64,000 bases of DNA from Cytophagales bacterium (GTDB taxonomy: Bacteria > Bacteroidota > Bacteroidia > Cytophagales > Flammeovirgaceae). The stretch lies in the NCBI GenBank assembly GCA_025056215.1, contig JANWWC010000003.1, forward strand, positions 124,001 through 188,000. Direction: 5' to 3'. Made by a program: the position numbers and the translations under genes. How positions within the stretch are numbered: the stretch's first letter is position 1; each line of letters begins with the position of its first letter. Below the pieces are notes generated by a model. That model did no database searches. It saw only the letters and a list, made by a program, of their open reading frames with translations, and was not told where the DNA came from. This document shows positions 53,613-62,832 of the stretch, in pieces.

Positions 53613-54959
53613 TTAACGCATTTTATCATCGAAATCATCGATAAGAAGTTCTTTAGCTTTCTTTACGATGGAGCTAAAAATACTTGGAATTTGCTGCTCA
53701 GTTTCACGCTTTATTTCCTTTTTCAAGGATTTATCTTGCCTAGATATCCTTTCATAAGGCTGAGAAAGAAACTTAGCTTCTTCAAGTGTTCTTTCTCTAT
53801 CATCAAGAGAGCGAAAACTACTCAATACTAATCCTACTGCAGTAGCATATTGAGGATTTTTTACTTCATCGTGCTTACATTTTCCTAAATAAATATTCGG
53901 ATAACCGATGCGAGTATCGATACCTGTTTTATATTCAAAAAGTTCAGCCAGATTTTTCAACATAGAACCGCCTCCTGTCAAAACGATTCCCGCTGCAAGC
54001 TTATCGCGATAGCCCGCTATTTCTATTTCTTTAAGGATGAAACTTGCAATTTCTTCCATTCTTGCTTCTATAATCGCTGCCAAATTGCGAATGGAAATTT
54101 CTTTTGGCGGGCGATTGAAAGCACTTGGAATAGAGACCACTTCATTTTCAGATGCTTGGCTAGAAAGTGCTTTCCCAAAGCGAACTTTCATTTTTTCTGC
54201 TTGGTCTAACAAAACACCACATCCTTGCTTAATATCACTTGTTATGATATTACCGCCGAAAGGTAAAACAGCAGTATGTCGCAAAATTTTATCCTCGAAA
54301 ATAGCAACATCTGTAGTTCCTCCTCCAATATCTACTAAACAAACTCCAGCTTCTTTTTCTTGCTCACTCAATACTGCTAAACTCGAAGCCAAAGGCTGAA
54401 GTATAAGATTTTCAACCTCTAAACCTGCTCTTTCTACACATTTTTTGATATTATGAACATTATTAGCAGAGCTAAATATCACGTTAAAATCAGCTTCCAA
54501 TCTCGCTCCTGACATTCCGACAGGATACTTAGTAGTTTCTTGGTAATCGATTGTATACACTTGTGGTAGTACGTGAATAATCTGCCAACCAGGTTCTGTT
54601 ACTAAATTATACATGCTCGACGTAAGGCGGCTCACATCTTCTGCCTGAATTTCGTTCTCGTTAGATTCTCGAATGATACTTCCGCGATGTATTTCACAGC
54701 GGATATTTTTTCCTGCGATGCCTACATTAACAGCAAAAATATTGACGCTCGAATCTTCACTGGCTTGTGAAACAGCCTTTAGAATCGCATCGACCGTCAT
54801 GTTTACGTTGCTGATAGCTCCTTCCTTAACACCTTCAGAGACGGCTTTGCCTATCCCTAAAATATCGATGTTGCCGTAATCATTTTGACAACCTACAACA
54901 GCGCATACTTTGGTAGTGCCGATATCCAAACCGACAACAATTTTCTTTTGCTCTTGCAT
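53613..54959 (-). CDS. ftsA: Cell division protein FtsA
   Basis: A 448-residue actin-like ATPase that tethers FtsZ to the membrane. Visible: KKIVVGLDIGTTKVCAVVG (phosphate 1), VCLVDIGGGTTDVAIFE (phosphate 2), AGIVLTGGGSMLKNL (adenosine site), and the 1C domain near residues 85-165. The C-terminal amphipathic helix is KKAKELLIDDFDDKMR-like. The frame opens at a TTG (54980) seven codons earlier; the ATG at 54959 is preferred. Together with ftsZ it forms a two-gene unit, but ftsQ, murC and the other usual upstream division and cell-wall genes are not beside it. Confidence 0.96.
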   Translation of the reverse strand: MQEQKKIVVGLDIGTTKVCAVVGCQNDYGNIDILGIGKAVSEGVKEGAISNVNMTVDAILKAVSQASEDSSVNIFAVNVGIAGKNIRCEIHRGSIIRESNENEIQAEDVSRLTSSMYNLVTEPGWQIIHVLPQVYTIDYQETTKYPVGMSGARLEADFNVIFSSANNVHNIKKCVERAGLEVENLILQPLASSLAVLSEQEKEAGVCLVDIGGGTTDVAIFEDKILRHTAVLPFGGNIITSDIKQGCGVLLDQAEKMKVRFGKALSSQASENEVVSIPSAFNRPPKEISIRNLAAIIEARMEEIASFILKEIEIAGYRDKLAAGIVLTGGGSMLKNLAELFEYKTGIDTRIGYPNIYLGKCKHDEVKNPQYATAVGLVLSSFRSLDDRERTLEEAKFLSQPYERISRQDKSLKKEIKRETEQQIPSIFSSIVKKAKELLIDDFDDKMR

Positions 54960-55200
54960 AGAAACTCTATTTTTGTTCAATTAAAGAATCATTTCTCTTG
55001 CATAACAACAATATCCCGTAAATATTGTCGTAATGCTCACCTTTAGTTAGTACAAGTTAATGGAGAAATGGAAAGTTCTTAAGGAAGGATTGTAAGCTAC
55101 TTCAAAGTAGTAAAAAATTGTTCAGATTCGCAAATGAAATTTTGATTTTTTTATTTTATCTTTCATTTAGTAATCCACTTTTACCAAATTCGTTTATAGA

Positions 55201-55674
55201 ATGAACGAAAAATTTATGACAGAAGCAATTCAACTGGCTCAACAAAACGTAGAAAAAGGTAAAGGAGGACCTTTCGGAGCGTTGATTGTCAAAGATCATC
55301 ACATCATTGCACGAGGCGTAAATGAAGTCACTACTACTAACGATCCTACAGCACATGCGGAAATTCAAGCTATTAGGCAAGCTTGTGCTTATTTAAAAAG
55401 TTTCCAACTAGAGGGCTGTATCCTTTATACAAGCTGTGAACCTTGTCCGATGTGTTTGGGCGCTATTTATTGGGCAAGACTAGAAAAAGTTTATTTTGCT
55501 GCCACACACCAAGACGCTGCTGAGGCTCATTTTGATGATAGCTTCATTTATCATGAAATCCAGCAACCTTACGAGTGCCGTAAAATTTCTATGATTCATC
55601 TCTCTTCCTACCGAGTTGCAGCACAAGAAGTTTTTAGGATTTGGAAATCAATAGAAAACAAAACACCTTACTAA
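55201..55674 (+). CDS. Guanine deaminase-like nucleoside deaminase
   Basis: A 157-residue cytidine-deaminase-fold enzyme. The zinc site is complete: HAE in DPTAHAEIQAIRQA and P-C-P-M-C in SCEPCPMCLGA. The segment EKVYFAATHQDAAEAHFDDSFIYHEI is typical of bacterial guanine deaminases (GuaD) rather than the tRNA adenosine deaminase TadA. It would convert guanine to xanthine in purine salvage; tRNA A34 editing is the alternative. The ATG 55201 fits. It ends one base before the convergent GH92 gene. Confidence 0.88.
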   Translation: MNEKFMTEAIQLAQQNVEKGKGGPFGALIVKDHHIIARGVNEVTTTNDPTAHAEIQAIRQACAYLKSFQLEGCILYTSCEPCPMCLGAIYWARLEKVYFAATHQDAAEAHFDDSFIYHEIQQPYECRKISMIHLSSYRVAAQEVFRIWKSIENKTPY

Positions 55675-55675
55675 G

Positions 55676-57892
55676 CTAAAATTTTAATGGAGAAGGAGGA
55701 GGAACAGTTTTACCCCACTCACTGTCAGGAATATCGCTCATTTCTATTTCTAGAACTCCTCCCTTTAAGATTTGTTCGTGAGTAAGCCAGCTGTATTGAT
55801 AGCTTTTATTGTTGAGTTTAACAGATTTAATATATTTTCTCTCATGAGAAACATTGTTGGCTATAATAGTAAATGTTTTGTCGTTCTCTAATTGAATAAT
55901 AGTTTTAAAAAAAAGAGGAGAACCTATTAAATATAACGATTGCCCAGCAACAGGAATCAAACCAATAGCACTCCAAGAAAACCAAGAGGATATTGCTCCT
56001 GAGTCATCATCACCTGGAAGCCCACTTCGTCCTAAATAAAATTTTTGAAGCAACTGACGCACTCGCTCAGCTGTTTTATCAGGTCGAAGTGCGTAATTAT
56101 AAAGATATGCCGTCAAAAAGCCAGGTTCATTGCCTATTTCATAATGTTCTTCATCAAATATTTTATCTAAAAAGTTCACAAATTTCTGATTACCTCCGTG
56201 CTTTTGAACTAATACCTGATAAGCATGTGGTACGTAAGTAGCATATATCCAAGCATTTCCTTCGTAAAAATAGGGAGCATCTTGGTAGATTTTTTCTTGC
56301 TTAATATCTGGGTGTGAATCCATTACAAAATTTCCGAGACTATCTTTTGCCAAAAAGAAACCTGTTTCAGCATCAAACAACTGAAAAATTCCCATCGCCC
56401 TCTTATAATATTGACGCGCCACTTGCACATAGCCAAGTTTTTCTGCTATCTTACCAATACAATAATCATTATATGCATATTCTAAAGAACGAGAAACACA
56501 CCTTTCATAGTTAGCATTTAAGTATCCTTCATTTTTGATGTAGTTCTCAAGTTGCCTTCCATACAAATAAGGATTGTCGGAGGGAGTTTCAGCATTCTTT
56601 CGAACAGCAGAAAAAGCTTTTTGAATATCAAATCCTCCTAAATCTTTCACAATAGCATCTGCTATCACTACGTCGGCATTGCTTCCACCCTGAACAAAAA
56701 GATAGTCGCCCGCTGCCCATGCATCAGGAAGCCAACCCTTATGTTCGTAAATATCTAGTAAACTCTGAATTACTTTTTGCTGATGACGTGGATATAATAA
56801 AGTATGCAAAGGCATTACGCTCCGATAAGTATCCCAAATAGCATAATAATCCCAAAAATGAGGCTTATCTGATTGCCAAAGTGGATTATCATTTGTTAAA
56901 TCGGTAGGCATAATCAAGGTTCTGTACAGTCCTGTGTAAAACATCCGACGCTGTTCGGGAGTACCTCCTTCTATCCTTACCTTGCTTAAATAAGAATTCC
57001 ATATGCTGTCACCTCTTAAACGAACTTTTTCAAAATTCCAATCAGGAATTGTTTGAAGGTGATTTTTTGCATTTTGAATTGATGAAAAAGAAATTCCTAC
57101 TTTCACCATAACTTTTTGATGCTGTCGGAGGCGATAACGCACATACGCACCAATAAATTTACCGCTCTCTGAGAGCTTATTTGAGAAAACAGAATCTTTA
57201 TAAGTACCAAATGAATGAGCAGGAGTGTTGAATTCTGCCACAAAGTAAACTTTATAAGGATTTTCTCCGCCCCAACCTCCTTGGTATGTTGCAAACCCTT
57301 CTATACATACAGGAGAAACCACGCGTATTTCGGCACCCGTGCACTGTTCGTGAGGTTTTCTTCCGACGTTGTGTGCTAAATCTATTAAAATTTGTCCATC
57401 AAATTCTATTTGCTCTTTTTTCCAGGTATAAAACTCATAGCTATGAAAAGCAGCTCGCTCAGTAGCAGTAAGTTCCACTCTTACATCTCCTGGAATGCGT
57501 TGAAGTACTACCGAGTAATAAGCAGGAAAAGAAACTTCGTTTGATTTTTGAACAGATTCTCTGTTTTTAAGGTCTAAATCTCCCACCTGAGGAGTAATGA
57601 GAATGTTTCCATAGCGTCCACCACCACCAGTTCCACTCAAATGAGTATGGCTAAATCCTACAATGGGTTTATTGGAAAGATATCCTGTTGTCTGATAAGG
57701 TACATTAAGACAGTTAGGTCCCACTTTTACGATACTAAAAGGCAAACAAACACCCGCAAAAGCGCGTCCTTTGCTATCTGTTCCCCAAAAAGGTTCGACG
57801 TACTGTGTAAAAAAGCAAAAGTGTTGAGTTTTTTTCTGTGAAAACGCTTGAAACGATACAAACAACAATAAAAGAATTAGATTTTCTTTCAT
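55676..57892 (-). CDS. GH92 alpha-mannosidase-like glycoside hydrolase
   Basis: A 738-residue exported hydrolase with a signal peptide (KENLILLLLFVSFQAFSQ). GH92 signatures are: VEPFWGTDSKGRAFAGVCLPFS in the N-terminal beta domain, GFSHTHLSGTG, WDTYRSVMPL in the catalytic helical barrel, the acidic pair in NEPGFLTAYLYNYA, and GDDDSGAISSWFSWSAIG. GH92 enzymes cleave alpha-linked mannose from the non-reducing end with calcium. No susCD, sulfatase or other polysaccharide-utilisation genes lie around it, so it is a lone enzyme, perhaps acting on glycoproteins. Downstream of atpA with a terminator between them. Confidence 0.93.
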   Translation of the reverse strand: MKENLILLLLFVSFQAFSQKKTQHFCFFTQYVEPFWGTDSKGRAFAGVCLPFSIVKVGPNCLNVPYQTTGYLSNKPIVGFSHTHLSGTGGGGRYGNILITPQVGDLDLKNRESVQKSNEVSFPAYYSVVLQRIPGDVRVELTATERAAFHSYEFYTWKKEQIEFDGQILIDLAHNVGRKPHEQCTGAEIRVVSPVCIEGFATYQGGWGGENPYKVYFVAEFNTPAHSFGTYKDSVFSNKLSESGKFIGAYVRYRLRQHQKVMVKVGISFSSIQNAKNHLQTIPDWNFEKVRLRGDSIWNSYLSKVRIEGGTPEQRRMFYTGLYRTLIMPTDLTNDNPLWQSDKPHFWDYYAIWDTYRSVMPLHTLLYPRHQQKVIQSLLDIYEHKGWLPDAWAAGDYLFVQGGSNADVVIADAIVKDLGGFDIQKAFSAVRKNAETPSDNPYLYGRQLENYIKNEGYLNANYERCVSRSLEYAYNDYCIGKIAEKLGYVQVARQYYKRAMGIFQLFDAETGFFLAKDSLGNFVMDSHPDIKQEKIYQDAPYFYEGNAWIYATYVPHAYQVLVQKHGGNQKFVNFLDKIFDEEHYEIGNEPGFLTAYLYNYALRPDKTAERVRQLLQKFYLGRSGLPGDDDSGAISSWFSWSAIGLIPVAGQSLYLIGSPLFFKTIIQLENDKTFTIIANNVSHERKYIKSVKLNNKSYQYSWLTHEQILKGGVLEIEMSDIPDSEWGKTVPPPSPLKF

Positions 57893-57907
57893 ATCTTTTT
57901 CATTATT

Positions 57908-57936
57908 AATAAAAAGAGGCTATCTTATAGATAGCC
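57908..57936 (-). terminator. Intrinsic terminator after atpA
   Basis: Minus strand: GGCTATCT (57936-57929) pairs with AGATAGCC (57925-57918) around a 3-base loop, followed by TCTTTTTATT. Eight perfect pairs. It sits in the 75-base gap before GH92. Confidence 0.85.
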
Positions 57937-57967
57937 CTATAGCTTCAACCTATTGGTGAACAGTTTT

Positions 57968-59548
57968 TTAAGACGCGAAATTTTTAGCAACTGCTCTTGC
58001 AACTTCAGCAAGTTCATTTGTAATCGCGTCGTCCCACGCTCCTCCTCGAATGCGATCTAGTACAGAACGGTGTTTCATTTCAAGTTCACTTAAATATTCA
58101 TCTTGGAAAGCGCGAACTTTGTTCACTGGCACTTTATCTACAAATCCGTTAGTAGTAGCGTAAATAATTGCAACTTGCTTTTCCACAGGCATAGGTGAAC
58201 CTTGAGGCTGCTTAAGAATTTCAAGATTTTTACGTCCGCGCTCAATAACAAGTCGAGTTGCTGCATCAAGGTCTGAACCAAATTTTGCAAATGCCTCTAA
58301 CTCGCGAAATTGAGCTTGGTCAAGTTTCAGCGTACCAGCCACTTTTTTCATCGGCTTGATTTGGGCTGCTCCTCCTACGCGACTTACAGAAATTCCAACA
58401 TTAATAGCAGGGCGAATTCCTGCATTAAATAAGTTAGTCTCAAGGAAAATTTGACCATCCGTAATAGAAATCACGTTAGTAGGAATATAAGCAGAAACAT
58501 CACCAGCCTGAGTTTCGATAATAGGAAGAGCTGTAAGAGAGCCTCCTCCTTTTACCATGTGCTTAATAGAATCGGGCAAATCATTCATTTGACGCGCAAT
58601 TTCATCTGAAGGAATAATTTTGGCAGCGCGCTCCAACAAACGGCTATGCAAATAAAACACATCGCCAGGATAGGCTTCACGTCCGGGCGGGCGTCTTAAG
58701 AGCAACGAAACTTCTCGATAAGCGACCGCCTGTTTAGAAAGGTCGTCATACACTACTAAAGCTGGTCTCCCTGTATCACGAAAATACTCTCCGATGGCAG
58801 CACCTGCATACGGAGCAAAAAATTGCATAGGAGCAGGATCTGAAGCATTAGCCGCAACAATCACCGTATAAGCCATAGCACCTGCTTTTTCAAGAGTGCT
58901 GTAAATACTCGCAACAGTAGAAGCTTTCTGTCCCACAGCTACATAAATGCAGTAAACAGGTTGCCCTTTGTCAAAAAATTCCCTTTGATTAATAATAGTA
59001 TCTATTGCAACAGTAGTTTTACCTGTTTGGCGATCTCCGATAATAAGTTCCCGTTGCCCGCGTCCAATAGGAATCATTGCATCAATAGCTTTAATGCCCG
59101 TTTGAAGAGGCTCACTTACAGGACTTCTAAAAATTACGCCAGGAGCTTTACGCTCTAGCGGCATTTCATAAGTTTTCCCTGGAATAGGTCCTTTTCCGTC
59201 AATCGGATTTCCGAGTGTATCAATCACTCGCCCAAGCATGCCTTCTCCTACGTTAATGGACGCTATCTTGTTTGTTCTCTTTACAACATCTCCCTCTTTA
59301 ACAAGTTTAGAATCTCCAAAAATTACTGCTCCTACGTTATCTTCCTCAAGGTTGAGTACCATTCCTCGAAGTCCTGCACTAAACTCAATAAGCTCGCCAG
59401 CTTGTGCTTTGGTTAAACCATATATGCGCGCTACACCGTCACCTACTTGGAGAACCGTACCTACTTCTTCCAGTTCTGTTTCTGTTCTAAAATTCGAGAG
59501 TTGCTCTCTCAAAATTGCTGATACTTCATCGGGTCTTATTTGTACCAT
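57968..59548 (-). CDS. atpA: ATP synthase F1 subunit alpha
   Basis: A 526-residue subunit of the F1 head of ATP synthase. The nucleotide-binding loop is GDRQTGKT (171-178), the DELSEED-equivalent and arginine-finger region is [16 protein letters not shown], and the family signature ends in [14 protein letters not shown]. Length is typical of the Bacteroidetes form. It is not with its usual partners: upstream in transcription, 51 bases away, is a PpiD-like chaperone gene, downstream, after a terminator, is GH92; atpH and atpG are absent. The protein itself looks fully functional. Confidence 0.98.
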   Translation of the reverse strand: MVQIRPDEVSAILREQLSNFRTETELEEVGTVLQVGDGVARIYGLTKAQAGELIEFSAGLRGMVLNLEEDNVGAVIFGDSKLVKEGDVVKRTNKIASINVGEGMLGRVIDTLGNPIDGKGPIPGKTYEMPLERKAPGVIFRSPVSEPLQTGIKAIDAMIPIGRGQRELIIGDRQTGKTTVAIDTIINQREFFDKGQPVYCIYVAVGQKASTVASIYSTLEKAGAMAYTVIVAANASDPAPMQFFAPYAGAAIGEYFRDTGRPALVVYDDLSKQAVAYREVSLLLRRPPGREAYPGDVFYLHSRLLERAAKIIPSDEIARQMNDLPDSIKHMVKGGGSLTALPIIETQAGDVSAYIPTNVISITDGQIFLETNLFNAGIRPAINVGISVSRVGGAAQIKPMKKVAGTLKLDQAQFRELEAFAKFGSDLDAATRLVIERGRKNLEILKQPQGSPMPVEKQVAIIYATTNGFVDKVPVNKVRAFQDEYLSELEMKHRSVLDRIRGGAWDDAITNELAEVARAVAKNFAS

Positions 59549-59599
59549 TGTATTGTTAAATTAAAGAATTACATTATGTGGCTTAAATTTTAAAAAAAA

Positions 59600-61705
59600 C
59601 TAAAAATATCTATGAAGCCAGTCTTTTATTTGATAATGTTTCTCAATTGCTGATGCAATGCGAGATTGTGTATTCATATTATATTTTGATGATAAAGATG
59701 CTTTTTGTGACGAATAATCCGCTATCTCAGACGCAGGTGTTAACTTATTGAGTTGAACTATCAACACCCCATATTTATCAGGAATTGGCTTAGAGATCTG
59801 GCCTTCTTTAAGAGCAAAAGCTGCTCCAATAGATTCATTGGCTAATCCTACTCCCAATAAAGAAGTAGTATTGAACGTTGTAGTAGGACTGCTGTAAACA
59901 AAAGCTTTTGAAGGATCATATGCTTGTGCAATTTCCTCTAGAGAACCCTTTAATGAAGAAAGCTTATTGAGAATATATTGTTTTTGTTGCTCTTTTATAA
60001 AATCTGGCCTTACCCGTTCTTTGACATCTTCAAAAGATGCTTCTCCCTCTTCAGTAGCATTTACCAAAGTTCCAATAATAAACATATTATCCAAATCATA
60101 AATCTCAGAAACGTCATCGATTTCTGTATCTTCATTATAAGCCCAACGAATCAGTTCGCGTACTTTATTTGTAAATACACCATCGAGATTTCTATCGTCT
60201 TTTGTCACATTTCGGTCTTCTTCTAAAACAAGCGTAGAATCTGCTTTTACAGCGTTAATAAATTCTTGGCGAGATTTGAAATTAGCAAATTTTCCAGCGC
60301 GTCTATAAACAGCTTCTCTTGTTTCGTCGCTAGGAGTAATATCTTTTTGAAGAACCGCAACAACATATTTTTTCTTAGTTTTATTAGCAGTTACTTCTAC
60401 AATATGATATCCAAATTCTGTTTCTATAATTTTATTAATCAAACCCTTAGGAGAAGAAAATACTGCATCGTTGAACTTTTGTACCATAGTTCCCTCTGAA
60501 AACCATCCTAAATCTCCTCCTCTCGATGCAGTTCCATCAGTTCCGTATTGGGAAGCCATTTCTGCAAAGGATGCACCCGCTTTAATCTTAGCCAAAATTT
60601 CATTCGCTTTTTTCTTAGCTTCCGCTTTCGATGCTTCTGTATTGTTGTTAGCTTTAAGTAAAATATGGCGAGCTCGAATAGAATACACCGAATCTTCCAT
60701 CTCATTTACTACCTTGTACAATTTGAAGGAATTTCCTTCTCGAAAAGGGCCGTAGACTTTGCCCTTCACGAGTTCTACATCATTTAATTCAGAGGGAAGT
60801 CCACTTCTATTGGCAGACAAGAAATGGTTTCCAGTAGCATCAGATTTTGCCTCTACAAAAGCAGTATCTGCATCGGTAGCAGCAAAGTCTTCAATCAGCT
60901 CTTGAGTTGCTTTGAAAATTTTTTGCTCATCTTCTGCTGTAGCTTGAATGGGAAAAGTAACATATTGCAAATGGCGATTAGTTTGAAGTTTATAACTTTT
61001 TTTATTCTTATTGAAGTACTCTTTCATTTTGTTTTCTGATAAATCTAAGAGAGAATCGGGAACAGTGTTATATGGAATATACAAATATTTTATATCTGCC
61101 ATTGTATTGGCGTTCTCATATTCTTTTCTGGCTTCATATTCCGTGATGTAATAAGTTTGCGTTAATAAGTTTTCGTATTTATTTCTTAGTCGCTCTATAG
61201 GAATTCCTTCTTCTAAACTTCTATAAATTTCTTGGTAGCGCGGCTCTACTTTATCCAAGTTTTTTAAAAAATTTTTAACCTGATTCACATCAAAATTTCC
61301 TTCTTTATCGCCAAACATCATGCGAATAGCTGGATGTATGTTATTTCCTTGCACCATATCTACAAGTTCTGCATCTGAAACTTGCAAGCCAAGTTTTTCA
61401 AACTCTTTATGATAAGCAATTTTAAAAATAAGCTGACTCCACGCTTGTCGGCGCACCATTTGCATATCATTTTCGTCTGGCTGCTTGCCTGTATTTAGAA
61501 AATAGATGCGCTTTACTCTTTCAATTTCAGCGTCTAATTGTTCATAATCAATTTTGTCTCCATCAATTTCTCCTACGCTTCTATCCGAACCAAACAAACG
61601 CGAGTTAGGGCCTAACAAATCTGAGCCTACAATAAACAACCCTAACGCTAATGCTACTATGCCTACTGCCAGACCAGCTCTCTCCCGAATCTTATTAATA
61701 ATCAT
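59600..61705 (-). CDS. PpiD/SurA-like periplasmic peptidyl-prolyl isomerase
   Basis: A 701-residue membrane-anchored chaperone. One N-terminal helix (AGLAVGIVALALGLFIVGSDLL) anchors it; a SurA_N region follows to about residue 250 (QMVRRQAWSQLIFKIAYHKEF). A parvulin domain occupies roughly residues 340-440, with RARHILLKANN at its start and GDLGWFSEGTMVQKF; a second, degenerate parvulin repeat is likely in the C-terminal third. By family it helps fold outer membrane proteins in the periplasm. Start MIINKIRERAG at 61705 fits PpiD. A TAAGTTTG -7 box lies 27 bases upstream. It precedes atpA by 51 bases. Confidence 0.9.
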   Translation of the reverse strand: MIINKIRERAGLAVGIVALALGLFIVGSDLLGPNSRLFGSDRSVGEIDGDKIDYEQLDAEIERVKRIYFLNTGKQPDENDMQMVRRQAWSQLIFKIAYHKEFEKLGLQVSDAELVDMVQGNNIHPAIRMMFGDKEGNFDVNQVKNFLKNLDKVEPRYQEIYRSLEEGIPIERLRNKYENLLTQTYYITEYEARKEYENANTMADIKYLYIPYNTVPDSLLDLSENKMKEYFNKNKKSYKLQTNRHLQYVTFPIQATAEDEQKIFKATQELIEDFAATDADTAFVEAKSDATGNHFLSANRSGLPSELNDVELVKGKVYGPFREGNSFKLYKVVNEMEDSVYSIRARHILLKANNNTEASKAEAKKKANEILAKIKAGASFAEMASQYGTDGTASRGGDLGWFSEGTMVQKFNDAVFSSPKGLINKIIETEFGYHIVEVTANKTKKKYVVAVLQKDITPSDETREAVYRRAGKFANFKSRQEFINAVKADSTLVLEEDRNVTKDDRNLDGVFTNKVRELIRWAYNEDTEIDDVSEIYDLDNMFIIGTLVNATEEGEASFEDVKERVRPDFIKEQQKQYILNKLSSLKGSLEEIAQAYDPSKAFVYSSPTTTFNTTSLLGVGLANESIGAAFALKEGQISKPIPDKYGVLIVQLNKLTPASEIADYSSQKASLSSKYNMNTQSRIASAIEKHYQIKDWLHRYF

Positions 61706-61731
61706 AAAAGCAAAATATGATTCACAGTTCG

Positions 61732-61739
61732 CAAACTTA
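61732..61739 (-). promoter_or_regulatory. -7 motif ahead of the PpiD-like gene
   Basis: Minus-strand TAAGTTTG matches TAnnTTTG 27 bases from the ATG. The -33 position has no TTG. Confidence 0.45.
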
Positions 61740-61962
61740 GTAGTAGGAATCCATCTAAAAAAGTTTCTGAATATTTTTTAATGCAATTCAAACAAACAAC
61801 ACTACTTATCAGTTATAAACATGAACAAAAAGCAGTCTAAAGCTCTGATTTTCGAGCATTTTTATATTTTTTTATCAAATCAAAGTAGAAAATTTTCATA
61901 TTCCTAGCAGCGTTCAACTATCCTTAAAAGAAAAACAAAAAAATTAAAAAAGTATTAAAAAA

Positions 61963-62796
61963 GTGAGAATAAGAGTAATTTTTAAATTAAAGAATAAAGG
62001 AGCGGTTTTACCTTTTCATCATCAAAGTTTAATCTGCTCCATGATGAGAAATGTGTTAGGAATTTCGTATTCTTACGAAAACACATTTTTTAGTTTTTCT
62101 GGTCTGAAAGGGCAAACCAAAGTAGGAAGGGATGGACTTCACTACTTTTCTAAAAGAGTGACATTGGTTTTCTCAGGTTTGGAAAAAAGCTTTATGGATA
62201 AGCTTATTGAGCGCTTCTTTTTCTTTCCTGAAATACGACTTGGCGATTTGATTTTAGCACCTGAATATGTAGAACAAGAACATCACGAGCCTCTAGGTAA
62301 AGAAGTGCGATACTTGTGTATTTCTCCTTTAGTAGTTTATCATGGAACAAGTATCAGCAAAAATAAGGAGTTTATTCACCCTACTACAGATGTATTTTCA
62401 GATTTATTATATGAATCTACCATTTTAAGAATGGAGCGCTCTGGTATTTTCAAACCTTACGAAATAAGCTCTTTATTTAAATTTCAACTCTCTCCAGATA
62501 TCCAGTATTTAGAAAGAATACAATTATCAGAAAAAAAATTTGCTCGTATTTATAGTACTATTTATAAGAATGAAATCAAAGAAATTCGAGGCTATACATT
62601 TCCGTTCACTCTATATGCAGATCCAATTGTCCAAGAGTTCGTATATTGCAATGGATTTGGAGAATTAACTCAAAATGGTTTTGGTTTGTTAGACTTAGCA
62701 GAAAGTTCTTTAGTAAAAAGAGAAATATACTACGGGAAACCAGACGAAGAAACTGACTACTCTTCTCTTGAAGATACACGCTTTAATAAATTATAA
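61963..62796 (+). CDS. cas6: CRISPR-associated endoribonuclease Cas6 (orphan)
   Basis: A 277-residue protein with the Cas6 plan: an N-terminal RAMP fold (MRIRVIFKLKNKG, then PFHHQSLICSMMRNVL, carrying His residues near 19-20 that could serve catalysis) and a C-terminal second RAMP fold ending in the glycine-rich loop GFGELTQNGFG at residues 231-241. By family it cuts the precursor CRISPR RNA within repeats. There is no CRISPR array, Cas1/Cas2 or interference gene in this window: the gaps on both sides are too short to hold one. GTG at 61963 is the only start at the N-terminus. The last 25 residues are acidic and probably disordered. Assignment is confident at family level; activity and partner array cannot be judged. 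Confidence 0.85.
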   Translation: MRIRVIFKLKNKGAVLPFHHQSLICSMMRNVLGISYSYENTFFSFSGLKGQTKVGRDGLHYFSKRVTLVFSGLEKSFMDKLIERFFFFPEIRLGDLILAPEYVEQEHHEPLGKEVRYLCISPLVVYHGTSISKNKEFIHPTTDVFSDLLYESTILRMERSGIFKPYEISSLFKFQLSPDIQYLERIQLSEKKFARIYSTIYKNEIKEIRGYTFPFTLYADPIVQEFVYCNGFGELTQNGFGLLDLAESSLVKREIYYGKPDEETDYSSLEDTRFNKL

Positions 62797-62832
62797 AAAC
62801 AGCGCTAATTGGTCGTTAGTACTAAATTTTTT

